Source of the DNA: Caldanaerobius fijiensis DSM 17918
GTDB taxonomy: Bacteria > Bacillota > Thermoanaerobacteria > Thermoanaerobacterales > Caldanaerobiaceae
Reading direction: 5' to 3'
Assembly (NCBI RefSeq): GCF_900129075.1
Contig: NZ_FQVH01000011.1
Span: 1 to 64,000, forward strand
DNA: 64,000 nucleotides
Shown one piece after another: positions 43,785 to 54,380 of this stretch. How positions within the stretch are numbered: the first letter of the stretch is position 1; each line of letters begins with the position of its first letter. A program made the position numbers and the translations under genes. The notes under the pieces are model-generated. The model did not search any database, was not told the DNA's origin, and saw nothing but the letters and a program-made list of their open reading frames with translations.

Positions 43785-45080
43785 TTCCTCTTTCTTTCTT
43801 ATATTCTCTTCTGGATAAGATATTTCCAGCGACGGGTACTTCTTTTCTCCCTTCTCTTCCTCATTCGTCGATTTCGGTAGCAGAAGATTGAGAAGTATGC
43901 CTATAATTGTAGCTGGCCCAACGCCTTGAAATACCAGATTCCCTATATTAAACTTTATTCCGCCGACTCCCAGTGTAAATATAATTGAGGCTATGAGCAA
44001 ATTCCTCGTATCCGAAAAATCTATTTTATTGTCTATAAGCGTCCTCAAACCGGCAGCAGCTATCATACCAAATAATATTATGGTTATTCCACCCATTACA
44101 GGTTTTGGAATAACTTCTATCGCAGCTCCTATTTTCTGGACAAAGCTCAATAGAATAGCTATTACAGCAGCCCCTTCTATAACAGCAGAACTATACACTT
44201 TTGTTATAGCTAAAACTCCTATATTCTCTCCATATGTGGTGCTGGGAGGTCCTCCAAATAATGCCGCCACCGCCGTTGCAAGACCATTACCCAAAAAGAC
44301 GGTGTGTATGCCAGGCTTTTTAATAAGGTCTCTCTCTACGATATTGCCTATTACAAGGACATGTCCCAAATCTTCTACCATAGAGACAATAGCCAGCGGC
44401 GCAATCAACGAAACAGCTCCCCATACCAGCTCAGGGCTATGACCTGACAGGAAATTAAATTTAGGTAATGCTATCCATGCTGCCTCCCTTACAGGTTTAA
44501 AATTCACAATACCTATCAACATGGCAAATACATATCCGCACATGGTGCCCAGCAAAATAGGTATTATCTTTAAAAAACCTCTGCCAAAAATAGCAAATAT
44601 AATTATAAACAAAGCTGTAACCGCTGCAACCAGAACATTTTCCTGAGCTTGCTGAACAGCTACCGGTGCCAGGCTCAAACCTATTATCATGACCACAGGT
44701 CCTACTACCACTGGCGGCAAAATTTTGTCAATCCAGTCTACTCCGGTAATACTTATGATGATGTATACCAGCACATACAAAAGACCCGCCGCTAACATAC
44801 CCGTATATGCACCTTTTAAGCCAAATTCTTTTGTCGCAACAATGATAGGTGTAATAAAAGCAAACGACGACCCAAGGTATGCCGGAACATAACCCCTTGT
44901 AACCAGATGAAATATAAGTGTGCCGAGTCCTGAAGTAAAAAGGGTCACTGATGGGTCCAGTCCAGTCAATAAAGGTACGAGAACAGTTGCCCCAAACATA
45001 GCAAAAACATGCTGTAAGGATAACGGCACAAATTCCCTTACTGGCGGTACTTCTTTGATATCGTAGACTTTTTTACTCAA
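43782..45080 (-). CDS. uraA: Uracil/xanthine permease family (NCS2) transporter
   Basis: A 432-residue membrane protein with about 14 helices. Motifs include LSLQHVFAMFGATVLVPLLT, YLGSSFAFITPI, the substrate-site segment SMVEDLGHVLVIGNIVERDL, and GGPPSTTYGENIGVLAIT. These favour the uracil branch (UraA/PyrP) over xanthine. A short hairpin lies just before its ribosome site, but I see no PyrR-type leader. The ATG at 45080 follows GGAGGAATTC. Confidence 0.9.
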   Translation of the reverse strand: MSKKVYDIKEVPPVREFVPLSLQHVFAMFGATVLVPLLTGLDPSVTLFTSGLGTLIFHLVTRGYVPAYLGSSFAFITPIIVATKEFGLKGAYTGMLAAGLLYVLVYIIISITGVDWIDKILPPVVVGPVVMIIGLSLAPVAVQQAQENVLVAAVTALFIIIFAIFGRGFLKIIPILLGTMCGYVFAMLIGIVNFKPVREAAWIALPKFNFLSGHSPELVWGAVSLIAPLAIVSMVEDLGHVLVIGNIVERDLIKKPGIHTVFLGNGLATAVAALFGGPPSTTYGENIGVLAITKVYSSAVIEGAAVIAILLSFVQKIGAAIEVIPKPVMGGITIILFGMIAAAGLRTLIDNKIDFSDTRNLLIASIIFTLGVGGIKFNIGNLVFQGVGPATIIGILLNLLLPKSTNEEEKGEKKYPSLEISYPEENIRKKEE

Positions 45081-45131
45081 AAGAATTCCTCCTTTTTAGC
45101 CTCACCGGGCTAATTTAAAGTCATCTACAGC

Positions 45132-45161
45132 ATTATAACATTAATACATGAAACTTGTCCA
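45132..45161 (-). promoter_or_regulatory. Candidate promoter of the uracil permease gene
   Basis: On the minus strand TGGACA (45156-45161) and TATAAT (45132-45137) are 18 bases apart, 52 bases upstream of the start codon. Confidence 0.6.
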
Positions 45162-45168
45162 CGAAATT

Positions 45169-45783
45169 TTATTTCAAAGCGTTATAATATTGACTTATCT
45201 CGTCATGAGTCATAGCGCCGTTGGCAACCGCTCTTATAATGCCTTTTTTATCTATGAAAAAAGTGGTTGGTATAAATCTAATACCATATGCATAGCCAAC
45301 ATCGCCATTTGTATCCTTCAGAATCTTAAACTCAAATCCTTTATCTTTAATATAGTCTTTTATAGTGGAATCCGATTCGCCTAAATCTACCGCCAATACT
45401 TCCAGCTCATCCTTATGGGTTTTATAAAAAGCGTTTATATCCGGCATTTCTATCTTACAATATGGGCAGGTTGTCGCCCAAAAGTTTACCATAACATTTT
45501 TCCCTTTCAATTTGCTTAATGTTATCTTGTTTCCATCTAAATCTTCAAGGGTAAAATCAGGTGCCATATCTCCTACGTTTATCCCTACCACAACATTATC
45601 TGTCTCACTATTCCCGGTTTTTTGCTCCTTATCCGTATCATATTTTTCAGTATTTTGTGCCTTCTTCTGAGTCTGTGCAGTCTTTGGATTATTTAAATTT
45701 TTCTCTGTTTTATCAATATAAATGAGCATAGCTGAAAGCAAAGCAATAATCACAATTCCAATAGCTATAAATTTTTTACTCAT
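45169..45783 (-). CDS. TlpA/ResA-type thiol-disulfide oxidoreductase
   Basis: A 204-residue thioredoxin-fold protein anchored by an N-terminal helix (about 4-22). A polar linker rich in Lys, Gln and Asn runs to about residue 65, then comes the AhpC-TSA domain (DMAPDFTLEDLDGNKITLSK) with the active-site motif WATTCPYC. ATG 45783 is chosen because GGAG precedes it; an upstream start at 45813 has none. It works outside the membrane as a reductant and probably receives electrons from the CcdA-type protein encoded 35 bases upstream. Confidence 0.92.
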   Translation of the reverse strand: MSKKFIAIGIVIIALLSAMLIYIDKTEKNLNNPKTAQTQKKAQNTEKYDTDKEQKTGNSETDNVVVGINVGDMAPDFTLEDLDGNKITLSKLKGKNVMVNFWATTCPYCKIEMPDINAFYKTHKDELEVLAVDLGESDSTIKDYIKDKGFEFKILKDTNGDVGYAYGIRFIPTTFFIDKKGIIRAVANGAMTHDEISQYYNALK

Positions 45784-45818
45784 ATGCTTACTCCTTTCAC
45801 TTTTATAACCCATAAAAA

Positions 45819-46475
45819 TTATAAAAAGAGCCCCGTAATCTTTTCAAGCGCATTAAAATACGTCAGTGCGCCAAATATAACCATTATAATGCCCGCTAAA
45901 ACCCTTATATGTCTCATATAAGGGTAAACCGACCTAAAATTTATGGTAATAAAATTTACTGCAATCGCCATGGCTATAAATGGCAACGCCATTCCCACGG
46001 AATAAAATGCTAAAAGCGTTATTCCATAAGTCACTGTCTTTGCCATCCCCGCGTACATCAAGATAGAAGACAATATAGGCCCAACGCAAGGAGTCCAACC
46101 TGCTGAAAAGGATATCCCCAACAGGAATGAACTTAACAGTCCTCCTGTCCCATTTTCATATTGAAAAAGTTTCCTTTCCTTCTGCATAAAGCGAATTTTA
46201 ACAACATCCATCATCATCAGGCCAAATAGTACAATTAGTATACCGCTTATTTTTCTGTAAATAATCCTGTTTGCTACTAATATCTTCCCTATCAAGCTGG
46301 CCGATGCCCCCATAGCAACAAACACAATGCTAAAGCCAATAATAAATGCTAACAATCTGCTATAGTTCCTTTTCTCTGTTCCTAAAATGTATGATAAATA
46401 AGCAGGTAACAAAGGTATTATACATGGTGAAAAAAAAGATAATAGGCCCGCAAAAAAAGCTGCTAATGCACTCAT
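45819..46475 (-). CDS. ccdA: CcdA-type cytochrome c biogenesis / thiol-reductant transporter
   Basis: A 218-residue membrane protein with six helices. Family motifs are FFSPCIIPLLPAYLSYILG and FSAGWTPCVGPILSSILMYA, each with the Cys that forms the redox pair. It carries reducing power from cytoplasmic thioredoxin to the TlpA-like protein next to it. ATG 46475 is favoured; a GTG at 46490 overlaps the ribosome site GGGAGG. No cytochrome c genes are nearby, so another thiol target is likely. Confidence 0.9.
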   Translation of the reverse strand: MSALAAFFAGLLSFFSPCIIPLLPAYLSYILGTEKRNYSRLLAFIIGFSIVFVAMGASASLIGKILVANRIIYRKISGILIVLFGLMMMDVVKIRFMQKERKLFQYENGTGGLLSSFLLGISFSAGWTPCVGPILSSILMYAGMAKTVTYGITLLAFYSVGMALPFIAMAIAVNFITINFRSVYPYMRHIRVLAGIIMVIFGALTYFNALEKITGLFL

Positions 46476-46600
46476 GATGTGGTTATGCACCTCCCTCTTC
46501 CCACCCCCTGTACTTGGGGTCTTTTCTATTATATTATAACTTTATTTACATTGCAATATGATTTATCTTAACACCAAAAGATTAAAATTTACCAGGCAAA

Positions 46601-46630
46601 TAAAAAGAGAGTGTAACACATACACTCTCT
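46601..46630 (-). terminator. Terminator after rpsI
   Basis: AGAGAGTGTA (46606-46615) pairs perfectly with TACACTCTCT (46621-46630); on the minus strand TTTTTA follows. It ends the rplM-rpsI unit. Confidence 0.9.
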
Positions 46631-46653
46631 CCTGAATACCAAGGTAACCCTTT

Positions 46654-47043
46654 TTATCTTTTTGAAAATTGTGGTGCTTTTCTGGCTTTTTTAAGTCCGT
46701 ATTTCTTCCTCTCTTTCATTCTCGGATCTCTTGTCAATAATTTGTATTTTTTCAATACAGGCCTCAACGTTTCATCTGCCATCAATAAGGATCTTGCGAT
46801 GCCCAGCCTTATTGCGTCAGCCTGACCTGTAAGACCACCGCCAACAACCTTTGCACTTACATCAAATTTATCGGCCAGATTTGTCACTACTAACGGCTGC
46901 CTTACGATATACCTCTGTGTATAGGTGGTGAAATATTCGTCTACAGGCCTGTCATTTACTATTATATTACCTGTCCCAGGGTACAACCTTACCCTTGCTA
47001 CAGATTTTTTTCTTCTACCCACACCGTAATAAGTAAGAGCCAA
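46654..47043 (-). CDS. rpsI: 30S ribosomal protein S9
   Basis: 129 residues, the usual length. [19 protein letters not shown] is at the start; [20 protein letters not shown] and the basic tail [17 protein letters not shown], which reaches the P-site tRNA, are intact. The start is a TTG at 47043 with GGAGG seven bases ahead; the ATG at 47061 overlaps the rplM stop and lies too far upstream. Pairs with rplM as in most bacteria. Confidence 0.97.
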   Translation of the reverse strand: MALTYYGVGRRKKSVARVRLYPGTGNIIVNDRPVDEYFTTYTQRYIVRQPLVVTNLADKFDVSAKVVGGGLTGQADAIRLGIARSLLMADETLRPVLKKYKLLTRDPRMKERKKYGLKKARKAPQFSKR

Positions 47044-47060
47044 TATTTTTCCTCCTTCCA

Positions 47061-47489
47061 TTAAATATCCAATGCTTCAGGCTTTTGTGCTTGGTGATTG
47101 TGCTCTGGCCCTCTGTATATTTTCAGCCTTTTAATCATCTTTCTTGCCAGCCTATTTTTTGGCAGCATCCTTTTAACCGCCAGATACAATGCTTTTTCTG
47201 GATTTTTCTCCATCAATACTTCATAGCTGGTCTTTTTCAGTCCTCCGGGATAACCCGTATGTCGAATATACATCTTATCTTTTAGCTTATTGCCTGTCAA
47301 TACTATTTTGTCAGCATTGACAACCACCACAAAATCTCCTGTATCTACATGTGGAGTATACACAGGCTTATGCTTACCCATAAGTATAACAGCAATCTTA
47401 CTGGCTAATCTTCCAAGGACTTTATCCTTAGCATCTACTAGATACCACTTTTTCTCTATCTCATTTGGTTTTGCCAGATATGTTTTCAA
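47061..47489 (-). CDS. rplM: 50S ribosomal protein L13
   Basis: 142 residues: [20 protein letters not shown] at the start, [34 protein letters not shown] and the tail [19 protein letters not shown]. The TTG at 47489 with GGAGG eight bases upstream gives the family N-terminus. First gene of rplM-rpsI, with a consensus-like promoter and a 60-base leader. Confidence 0.97.
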   Translation of the reverse strand: MKTYLAKPNEIEKKWYLVDAKDKVLGRLASKIAVILMGKHKPVYTPHVDTGDFVVVVNADKIVLTGNKLKDKMYIRHTGYPGGLKKTSYEVLMEKNPEKALYLAVKRMLPKNRLARKMIKRLKIYRGPEHNHQAQKPEALDI

Positions 47490-47550
47490 CTTCTTTACCT
47501 CCTCAAAAAGCATAGAATGAAAAACCGGGGCTTAAATTACACTATGTTTT

Positions 47551-47579
47551 AGTATAATATATTATTATACACATGTCAA
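47551..47579 (-). promoter_or_regulatory. Promoter of rplM-rpsI
   Basis: TTGACA (47574-47579) and TATACT (47551-47556) are 17 bases apart on the minus strand. The -35 box overlaps the truA stop codon. Confidence 0.8.
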
Positions 47580-48310
47580 TAAAAAACCTTATAAAGATAC
47601 AAGCCCTGTGGAGGAACCGTAGGTCCTGCTCTATTTCGATCCTTTGATTTAATTATCTGACTTATGTCGCTCCATACCATCCGTCCGGTCCCCACCAGAA
47701 GCAGTGTGCCTGTTATTATCCTAACCATATTGTATAAAAAGCCATCAGCTTCCACTACTAACTCTATTATTTCATCAATAGTGTTTAGCTCTAAGCGCTT
47801 AATCGTCCTCACAGACGACGTCACACTACCGCCTGCCGCTTTAAAAGCTGAAAAATCATGAGTGCCAACTAAAAGTTCAGCACCTCTTTTCATATGGTCA
47901 AGGTTTAATCTGTATCTAAAATGATATACATAATTTCTCAGCAAAGCTGAAGGTTGTTCGCTATTCAAGATATAATATCTGTATTCCTTGCTCAATGCGC
48001 TCTTTCGCGCATGAAAATCCTCATCAACTATTTCTGCACTTTTTACTACAATATCATCAGGCAATACACTGTTTAGCGCATAAGGTAGACGCTTTTCAGG
48101 TATCCTGACATTGCACTTAAAATTGGCTACCTGGCCCTTGGCGTGAACGCCAGCATCTGTCCTACCAGCCCCTATAAGATTAACATTTTCTCCTGTTATC
48201 TTTTTTATAGCTTTCAGCATCTCGCCTTGAATGGTATTCGCGTTGGTCTGGTATTGCCATCCATGATAATTGGTGCCATCGTATTCAATTATAAGCTTTA
48301 TGTTATTCAT
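47576..48310 (-). CDS. truA: tRNA pseudouridine(38-40) synthase
   Basis: A 244-residue TruA with IEYDGTNYHGWQYQTNANTI, the catalytic Asp in GAGRTDAGVHAKGQVANF, and FLYNMVRIITGTLLLVG near the end. It modifies uridines in the anticodon arm. It overlaps ecfT by four bases. Confidence 0.96.
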   Translation of the reverse strand: MNNIKLIIEYDGTNYHGWQYQTNANTIQGEMLKAIKKITGENVNLIGAGRTDAGVHAKGQVANFKCNVRIPEKRLPYALNSVLPDDIVVKSAEIVDEDFHARKSALSKEYRYYILNSEQPSALLRNYVYHFRYRLNLDHMKRGAELLVGTHDFSAFKAAGGSVTSSVRTIKRLELNTIDEIIELVVEADGFLYNMVRIITGTLLLVGTGRMVWSDISQIIKSKDRNRAGPTVPPQGLYLYKVFY

Positions 48311-49116
48311 AAGCTCACCACAAACCTATCCATCACTACCAGCAATATCATAACGATTGTAACAATAATCGCCACATAATCTCTTTTCTCAATGCGAAGC
48401 TGCCTCATTCTAGTCCTGTTTTCACCACCTCTGTAACACCTGGCTTCCATAGCCATAGCCAGTTCATCAGCTCTTCTAAAAGCGTTTATGAATAAAGGCA
48501 CTAATAATGGCACCATAGCCTTTGCCCGTTTTATTATATTACCGCTTTCAAAATCCGCTCCTCTGGCCATTTGTGCCTTCATAATTTTATCAGCTTCATC
48601 CAATAGCGTAGGGATAAATCTTAACGCAATAGTCATCATCATGGCCAGCTCGTGAGCAGGTACACCTATCCGCTTGAAAGGACTCAAAATCAATTCTATA
48701 CCGTCTGTAAGCATTATGGGAGATGTCGTCAAAGTCAACAGGGAAGTTCCAACTATGAGAAGTATCAATCGTATACTCATAAATATGGCTAAATTCAAAC
48801 CTTCTGCTGTTAACCTGATAGAACCATAAGACCATATGGTATGACCCGGTGTCAAAAACATATTTATCGCCATGGTTATAAATAATATTGCCAGGAGAGG
48901 TTTTAAACCTTTGAAAATATAGCTTAAATGGACCTTTGAAATATAGACAGATGCCATAATATAAAGCACAACATAAACATATCCCGTATAATTTTTTACT
49001 ATAAATAATACTATTATAAAAACAATAGATAATAAAATCTTTACCCTGGGATCCATGTTATGTATAGGTGTTTCACCAGGAACGTACTGACCTATTGTAA
49101 TATCTTTAATGGCCAT
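48307..49116 (-). CDS. ecfT: ECF transporter transmembrane component EcfT
   Basis: A 269-residue membrane protein: [20 protein letters not shown] at the N-terminus, about five to six helices, and the coupling motif [18 protein letters not shown]. It is the shared membrane scaffold for vitamin importers and pairs with the two ATPases encoded upstream. No substrate-specific S subunit is encoded beside it, as usual for group-II ECF systems. Confidence 0.95.
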   Translation of the reverse strand: MAIKDITIGQYVPGETPIHNMDPRVKILLSIVFIIVLFIVKNYTGYVYVVLYIMASVYISKVHLSYIFKGLKPLLAILFITMAINMFLTPGHTIWSYGSIRLTAEGLNLAIFMSIRLILLIVGTSLLTLTTSPIMLTDGIELILSPFKRIGVPAHELAMMMTIALRFIPTLLDEADKIMKAQMARGADFESGNIIKRAKAMVPLLVPLFINAFRRADELAMAMEARCYRGGENRTRMRQLRIEKRDYVAIIVTIVMILLVVMDRFVVSL

Positions 49117-49972
49117 TTTTCTTACTCCTTATGATTTTTATGAGTTCTTTTTTGGCATCATCCACAGTATATATGCGATCATTGACATCAAATCCTTTAT
49201 CTTTAAGGGCTTTCATCAACTGAGTAACCTGCGGTACCCCAAGGCCCATCTCTTTAAGCTCCTCCATTCTTGCAAATACCTCTGCTGGCTTACCTGTCAT
49301 CGCGACCCTGCCTTTATTCATAACCACTATTCTATTAGCATACTTTGCCACATCTTCCATGCTGTGAGAAACTAGTACAATGGTCATATTTTCCTTTTGA
49401 TGCAACTTCTTTATATTGCCTAAAATTTCATCTCTCCCTTTTGGGTCCAGTCCTGCTGTTGGTTCATCAAGTATAAGCACCTTCGGTTTCATCGCTAATA
49501 CTCCTGCGATAGCTACCCTTCTCTTTTGTCCCCCCGATATCTCAAAAGGCGATTTGTCTTTTAATGTTTCATAATCCAATTCAACCAGTTCCATGGCATA
49601 TCTTACTCTTTTTTCTACTTCTTTTTCATCAAGACCCATATTGATTGGGCCAAATGCAATATCTTTATAAATGGTCTCCTCAAATAACTGGTGCTCAGGA
49701 TATTGAAAGACAAGCCCTACTTTTTGCCTCACTTTCTTTATATCTGAACCTCTAACAGTTATATCGATGTCGTCTATTAATATCTGGCCTGATGTGGGTT
49801 TTAAAAGCCCATTCATCTGCTGAATAAGAGTAGATTTACCCGAACCTGTGTGGCCTATAATAGCAATAAATTCGCCGTCATCTATAGTAAGGTTTATGTT
49901 ATCAAGCGCAACGGCTTCAAAAGGTGTTCCCTTGTTGTAAATGTATGTTAGATCTTTTATCACAATCGACAT
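49106..49972 (-). CDS. ecfA2: ECF transporter ATP-binding protein EcfA2
   Basis: A 288-residue ABC ATPase: [20 protein letters not shown], Walker [34 protein letters not shown], signature [14 protein letters not shown], Walker [14 protein letters not shown]. The N-terminal GTPFE segment and the EHQLFEET Q-loop are typical of EcfA2. It overlaps ecfA1 by 13 and ecfT by 11 bases. Confidence 0.95.
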   Translation of the reverse strand: MSIVIKDLTYIYNKGTPFEAVALDNINLTIDDGEFIAIIGHTGSGKSTLIQQMNGLLKPTSGQILIDDIDITVRGSDIKKVRQKVGLVFQYPEHQLFEETIYKDIAFGPINMGLDEKEVEKRVRYAMELVELDYETLKDKSPFEISGGQKRRVAIAGVLAMKPKVLILDEPTAGLDPKGRDEILGNIKKLHQKENMTIVLVSHSMEDVAKYANRIVVMNKGRVAMTGKPAEVFARMEELKEMGLGVPQVTQLMKALKDKGFDVNDRIYTVDDAKKELIKIIRSKKNGH

Positions 49973-50811
49973 ATCAATTCCACCATTTCATCAACAGTTA
50001 AAATATTTACAGGAATATCATAACCATCTTTTCTTATTAAATAAGCCAATTCGGTTACCTGTGGCACATCTAAGCCTAATCGTTTTAATAACTCAACGTT
50101 TTTAAATACCTCTCGGGGTGTACCATTCATAACAATAGTACCATGATCCATCACAATTACCCTATCTGCATCCACAGCTTCATCCATATAATGGGTGATG
50201 TTTACTATGGTTATTCCTTCTTCTCTATTTAATTTTTTAACAGTATTCATAACTTCCTGTCTTCCTGAAGGATCCAACATTGCAGTAGCTTCATCCAATA
50301 TGATACATTTTGGCCTCATGGCTATAATACCTGCTATTGCAACCCTTTGCTTTTGACCCCCTGATAGAAGGTGTGGAGCTTTTTTAGCATATTCTATCAT
50401 ACCCACTGCTCTAAGGGCTTCATCCACCCTCTCTCTGATATTTTGGGGCGGTATACCCAAATTTTCCGGACCAAAAGCTACATCTTCTTCTACAACCGAG
50501 GCCACCAGCTGATTATCGGGGTTTTGAAACACCATGCCAGCTGTCTGTCTTATATTCCATACCATATCACCATTTCTGGTATCAATACCATCTACCAAAA
50601 CTGTTCCTGATGACGGCAATAACAATGCGTTAAAATGCTTGGCCAATGTAGATTTACCTGAACCGTTATGCCCTATTATCGTCACAAATTCCCCTTGCTT
50701 TATATCCACATTTATACCGTTTAGAGCCGCATCATTTTCTGACTGCTCATCCCTACTCCTCATTGAATTATACCTATATATTAAATCCCTGGCAGTGATT
50801 ATATTCAACAA
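49960..50811 (-). CDS. ecfA1: ECF transporter ATP-binding protein EcfA1
   Basis: A 283-residue ABC ATPase: Walker [22 protein letters not shown]-loop [20 protein letters not shown], signature [15 protein letters not shown], Walker [17 protein letters not shown] 50811 follows AGAGGTG. First gene of ecfA1-ecfA2-ecfT-truA, just after the terminator of the ribosomal operon. Confidence 0.95.
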   Translation of the reverse strand: MLNIITARDLIYRYNSMRSRDEQSENDAALNGINVDIKQGEFVTIIGHNGSGKSTLAKHFNALLLPSSGTVLVDGIDTRNGDMVWNIRQTAGMVFQNPDNQLVASVVEEDVAFGPENLGIPPQNIRERVDEALRAVGMIEYAKKAPHLLSGGQKQRVAIAGIIAMRPKCIILDEATAMLDPSGRQEVMNTVKKLNREEGITIVNITHYMDEAVDADRVIVMDHGTIVMNGTPREVFKNVELLKRLGLDVPQVTELAYLIRKDGYDIPVNILTVDEMVELICRL

Positions 50812-50899
50812 TTACACCTCTTATGCTTTAATTTTAATATAGAAATATTCATTTTTTCGCATAATAACCACAATTGTATTATATATTATTTATCCCCAA

Positions 50900-50933
50900 A
50901 ATGTAAATAGGGATTAAGCAATACTTAATCCCT
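50900..50933 (-). terminator. Terminator after rplQ
   Basis: AGGGATTAAG (50909-50918) pairs perfectly with CTTAATCCCT (50924-50933); the minus-strand continuation ATTTACATTTT is T-rich but not pure. It ends the long ribosomal-protein operon, perhaps with some read-through to ecfA1. Confidence 0.75.
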
Positions 50934-50939
50934 GTCTAC

Positions 50940-51278
50940 TCATATTAACTCAATTATCGCCATTGGCGCTGCATCACCGCGCCTTGGACCTATTTTTATG
51001 ATCCTTGTATATCCACCCTGCCTGTCGGCATATCGTGGCGCTATCTCATCAAACAGATTCTTGACAACCGTTTCGTCATATATAAACGCAAGAGCCTGTC
51101 TCCTTGCGTGGAGATCCCCTCTCTTAGCCAGTGTTATCATTTTTTCAGCAAACTTTCTGGTCTCTTTTGCCCTGGCTTCTGTCGTCTTTATTCTCCCATG
51201 TTTTAAAAGACTTGTAGTAAGATTTCTCAACATCGCCATACGCTGGTCAGTAGGACGCCTTAATTTCCTATGGTACAT
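50940..51278 (-). CDS. rplQ: 50S ribosomal protein L17
   Basis: 112 residues, the short bacterial form: [40 protein letters not shown], and the end [20 protein letters not shown]. It follows rpoA by three bases and is the last gene of the operon before a terminator. Confidence 0.98.
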   Translation of the reverse strand: MYHRKLRRPTDQRMAMLRNLTTSLLKHGRIKTTEARAKETRKFAEKMITLAKRGDLHARRQALAFIYDETVVKNLFDEIAPRYADRQGGYTRIIKIGPRRGDAAPMAIIELI

Positions 51279-51281
51279 CCT

Positions 51282-52238
51282 TTATCCCTCCTCACTTGGT
51301 TTTAAACTAAGTCCTAATGCCTTTAATTTCTGCTGTACTTCTTCCAATGATTTTTTCCCCAAGTTTCGAACTTTCATCATTTCTTCCTCAGTTTTTTGCG
51401 TCAATTCACCAACCGTGTTTATTCCCGCTCGCTTTAAGCAATTATATGACCTTACAGATAGATCCAATTCTTCTATAGGCATATCAATAAGATGATTATC
51501 TTGATTATTTTCTTTTTCCACCAAAATCTCCATGTCATTTATATGCTCGGACATAGTAACAAATAAGTTTAGATGTTCTATTAATATCTTTGCCGCCAGG
51601 CTTATAGCTTCATCCGGTTTAATGCTCCCATTGGTCCAAACCTCTAAAATAAGTTTATCATAATCTGTTATCTGCCCAACTCTAGCGTTTTCTACATTAT
51701 AATTGACTTTTTTGACAGGAGTAAATATTGAATCAACGGGAATCAATCCAATCGGCTGATCAGGAAGCTTATTCCTCTCTGCCGTAACATACCCTCTTCC
51801 ATTGGCTATAGTTAATTCCATATGGAGTCTAGCGTCCTTTTCCAGTGTTGCGATGTGCATATCTGGATAGACTATTTCTAGATCAGCGTCAGTCTTTATA
51901 TCATCTGCTATTACTTCCCCTTCACCCGTCTTATCTATATAAGCCACTATTGGTTTGTCATCGTTGGAATGCAATTTTAAAGCCAGCTGTTTTATATTTA
52001 AAATTATTTCAGGTACATCTTCTACCACGCCAGGAATCGTCGAAAATTCATGTAATACGCCATCAATCTTTATTGAAGTTACGGCAGTACCCGGAAGCGA
52101 GGAAAGCAATACCCTCCGCAACGAATTCCCCAGAGTAATGCCATATCCTCTCTCCAATGGCTCTATACTAAACATGCTGTATGTGCCTTCCGGGTTCCTC
52201 TTCAGACATTCTATTTTTGGTTTTTCTATCTCTATCAT
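51282..52238 (-). CDS. rpoA: RNA polymerase alpha subunit
   Basis: 318 residues. The N-terminal assembly domain ([35 protein letters not shown]) is joined by an acidic linker (about 232-250) to the C-terminal domain ([38 protein letters not shown]), which contacts DNA and activators. It lies 66 bases after rpsD. Confidence 0.98.
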   Translation of the reverse strand: MIEIEKPKIECLKRNPEGTYSMFSIEPLERGYGITLGNSLRRVLLSSLPGTAVTSIKIDGVLHEFSTIPGVVEDVPEIILNIKQLALKLHSNDDKPIVAYIDKTGEGEVIADDIKTDADLEIVYPDMHIATLEKDARLHMELTIANGRGYVTAERNKLPDQPIGLIPVDSIFTPVKKVNYNVENARVGQITDYDKLILEVWTNGSIKPDEAISLAAKILIEHLNLFVTMSEHINDMEILVEKENNQDNHLIDMPIEELDLSVRSYNCLKRAGINTVGELTQKTEEEMMKVRNLGKKSLEEVQQKLKALGLSLKPSEEG

Positions 52239-52304
52239 GATATGAAAACCCTCCTAATCCATGAGTTCCATGTTTCAAAACCGAGGGTAACTGCTATCTT
52301 TACA

Positions 52305-52925
52305 TTACTTAGAGTAAAGCTCAACAATATAATGCTCCTCAATCGGTATATCAATATGCTCTCTCTTGGGCAATGCCACTACAGTGCCTTGGAAATTATC
52401 TTTATCTAACTGGAGCCAATCGGGTACATTTCTGTTAGCTTCTAAATTGTCTTTTATCACCTGCATTTGACGACTCTTCTCTTTAACTGAAATCACATCC
52501 CCTACCTTTGTTTCATATGAAGGGATATCAACTTTTTGCCCGTTTACCAGTATATGGCCATGTTTAACTATCTGCCTTGCCTGTGCCCTTGAGGATGCAA
52601 AACCCAGTCTATATACTACATTATCAAGGCGCCTCTCTAACATCTGCAGCAGGTTTTCACCCGTTATACCCTTGCGCCTTTCTGCTTCTTCAAAATACCT
52701 TCTAAACTGCGTTTCTAATATTCCATAAATGCTTTTCACTTTTTGTTTTTCCCTCAGCTGAACACCATAGTTTGATAACTTCTTTCTATTCTGGCCGTGC
52801 TGTCCAGGAGCAAAAGCCCTTCTGCTTACCGGACATTTATCTGTATAACATTTATCTCCTTTTAAGAATAATTTCATTCCTTCCCTTCTGCATCTCCTGC
52901 AAACTGGTTGAGTATATCTCGCCAT
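52305..52925 (-). CDS. rpsD: 30S ribosomal protein S4
   Basis: 206 residues. It keeps the N-terminal zinc cysteines ([18 protein letters not shown] and C31), so it is the zinc-binding form. The S4 RNA-binding domain is seen in [20 protein letters not shown] and [12 protein letters not shown]4 often represses its own operon; a leader could lie before rpsM but none is clear here. Confidence 0.98.
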   Translation of the reverse strand: MARYTQPVCRRCRREGMKLFLKGDKCYTDKCPVSRRAFAPGQHGQNRKKLSNYGVQLREKQKVKSIYGILETQFRRYFEEAERRKGITGENLLQMLERRLDNVVYRLGFASSRAQARQIVKHGHILVNGQKVDIPSYETKVGDVISVKEKSRQMQVIKDNLEANRNVPDWLQLDKDNFQGTVVALPKREHIDIPIEEHYIVELYSK

Positions 52926-52939
52926 TTATAGCACCTCCT

Positions 52940-53332
52940 TTACAATCTTCTTCTCTTCGGTGGCCTACATCCATTGTGCGGAATAGGCGTAACGTCTTTT
53001 ATCGCGTTTACTTCTAATCCTGCTGCTTGAAGCGCCCTTATAGCCGCCTCCCTGCCTGCTCCAGGCCCTTTGACATATACTTCTACATTTCTCATGCCCA
53101 TATCCATAGCCGCCTTTGCAGCTGCTTCTGCAGCCATCTGCGCCGCAAAAGGTGTGGATTTCCTTGAACCTTTGAAACCCACTGTACCAGCGCTAGCCCA
53201 TGAAATAGCATTTCCGGTCATATCTGTAAGCGTTACAATAGTATTATTAAAAGTTGAGTGAATGTGCGCAATACCCTTTTCCACATTTCTTCTATCGCGC
53301 CTTCTTCTGGCCTTTTTAACGTTTTTAGGCAT
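52940..53332 (-). CDS. rpsK: 30S ribosomal protein S11
   Basis: 130 residues: [40 protein letters not shown], and the C-terminus [18 protein letters not shown], whose NGCRPPK is the family signature. Between rpsM and rpsD. Confidence 0.98.
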   Translation of the reverse strand: MPKNVKKARRRRDRRNVEKGIAHIHSTFNNTIVTLTDMTGNAISWASAGTVGFKGSRKSTPFAAQMAAEAAAKAAMDMGMRNVEVYVKGPGAGREAAIRALQAAGLEVNAIKDVTPIPHNGCRPPKRRRL

Positions 53333-53352
53333 ATACGTCCCTCCTCTTACTT

Positions 53353-53721
53353 TTATTTCTTCTTCTTGGCCACAGTCCTCTTAGGCCCTTTTCTCGTTCT
53401 GGCATTAGTTCTGGTACGCTGACCTCGTACGGGCAATCCTTTACGATGCCGGATACCTCTATAACATCCGATATCTATAAGCCTTTTTATATTTGTCGCA
53501 ACTTCTCTTCTTAAATCTCCCTCGACCTTATATTCATTCTCAATTATTTCCCTTAATTTCCTTTCTTCTTCATCAGTAAGATCTCGAACACGGGTATCCG
53601 GGTTTACCCCGGCTTTTTCTAATATCTTCTTTGAAGTAGCTCTTCCTATCCCATATATATACGTCAAACCTATTTCAACCCTTTTATCTCTTGGTAAATC
53701 AATGCCTGCTATTCTCGCCAT
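53353..53721 (-). CDS. rpsM: 30S ribosomal protein S13
   Basis: 122 residues: [40 protein letters not shown] and a basic tail ending [14 protein letters not shown] 53721 has GGAGG seven bases ahead; an in-frame start at 53739 lies inside the rpmJ end and is not used. Confidence 0.98.
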   Translation of the reverse strand: MARIAGIDLPRDKRVEIGLTYIYGIGRATSKKILEKAGVNPDTRVRDLTDEEERKLREIIENEYKVEGDLRREVATNIKRLIDIGCYRGIRHRKGLPVRGQRTRTNARTRKGPKRTVAKKKK

Positions 53722-53735
53722 AATCGTGCCTCCTT

Positions 53736-53849
53736 TCAACCCTGTCTCTGTTTATGTTTCGGGTTTTCGCAGATAATCATAACCCTACCTTTTCTCTTTA
53801 TGACTTTGCATTTCTCACAAATCGGTTTAACCGATGGCCTTACCTTCAT
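53736..53849 (-). CDS. rpmJ: 50S ribosomal protein L36
   Basis: A 37-residue protein: [20 protein letters not shown] followed by [17 protein letters not shown]. The zinc ligands C11, C14 and C27 with H32 are all present, so this is the zinc-binding form. It begins six bases after infA and ends 14 bases before the rpsM start. Confidence 0.97.
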   Translation of the reverse strand: MKVRPSVKPICEKCKVIKRKGRVMIICENPKHKQRQG

Positions 53850-53855
53850 ACAAAA

Positions 53856-54086
53856 TCACTCCTTTTCTTTCTTTCCTCTCCATACGATCCTACCTCTCGT
53901 AAGGTCGTAAGGAGTTAATTCTACAGTCACTTTATCTCCCGGAAGGATTTTTATAAAGTTCATTCTCAGTTTGCCAGATATATGGGCTAACACCCTATAG
54001 CCATTTTCCAACTCTACCTGAAACATCGCATTAGGCAACGCCTCAACAACAGTCCCCTCTACCTCAATGACATCTTCTTTAGGCAA
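53856..54086 (-). CDS. infA: Translation initiation factor IF-1
   Basis: 76 residues with the OB fold: [40 protein letters not shown] and [19 protein letters not shown]. It binds the A site during initiation. It sits between the KOW-domain gene and rpmJ. Confidence 0.98.
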   Translation of the reverse strand: MPKEDVIEVEGTVVEALPNAMFQVELENGYRVLAHISGKLRMNFIKILPGDKVTVELTPYDLTRGRIVWRGKKEKE

Positions 54087-54104
54087 GGAAATTACCTCCC
54101 CATT

Positions 54105-54380
54105 TCACGCCTTTTTATATTTTTCCAGAGCCTTTCTTAAATCCGCATTCGAAATCTTTTTGCCACTCAATATTTTATCTCTAATGAACTCATCGCACTC
54201 ATTTGTCTTTAAAAGATGTTTTATATTTTTTTTCTTAGGTTTATCTACCTTACGTAGCTCTCCATCAGCAATAAACGCATATCCACCATCTACAGCCAAA
54301 ACAATAAAGTATCTGCCACTATCTCTGCCCATTTTCGATTTAACAATCTGACCAGGGGTTAAATCACTACTATTATTCAT
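54105..54380 (-). CDS. KOW-domain RNA-binding protein (L14e-like)
   Basis: A 91-residue protein with an N-terminal KOW/SH3-like fold ([40 protein letters not shown]) and a basic helical C-terminus ([18 protein letters not shown]). Proteins of this kind are found between map and infA in many Clostridia and resemble the archaeal/eukaryal L14e type, but no function is established. It overlaps map by eight bases, so it is made together with the translation apparatus. Confidence 0.85.
   Translation of the reverse strand: MNNSSDLTPGQIVKSKMGRDSGRYFIVLAVDGGYAFIADGELRKVDKPKKKNIKHLLKTNECDEFIRDKILSGKKISNADLRKALEKYKKA

Noticed and set aside
45095-45120. PyrR-type attenuator before the uracil permease
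   Set aside because: A short TTAGCC/GGCTAA hairpin is present, but the conserved PyrR-binding loop and an anti-terminator could not be found; it may just be the end of an upstream transcript.
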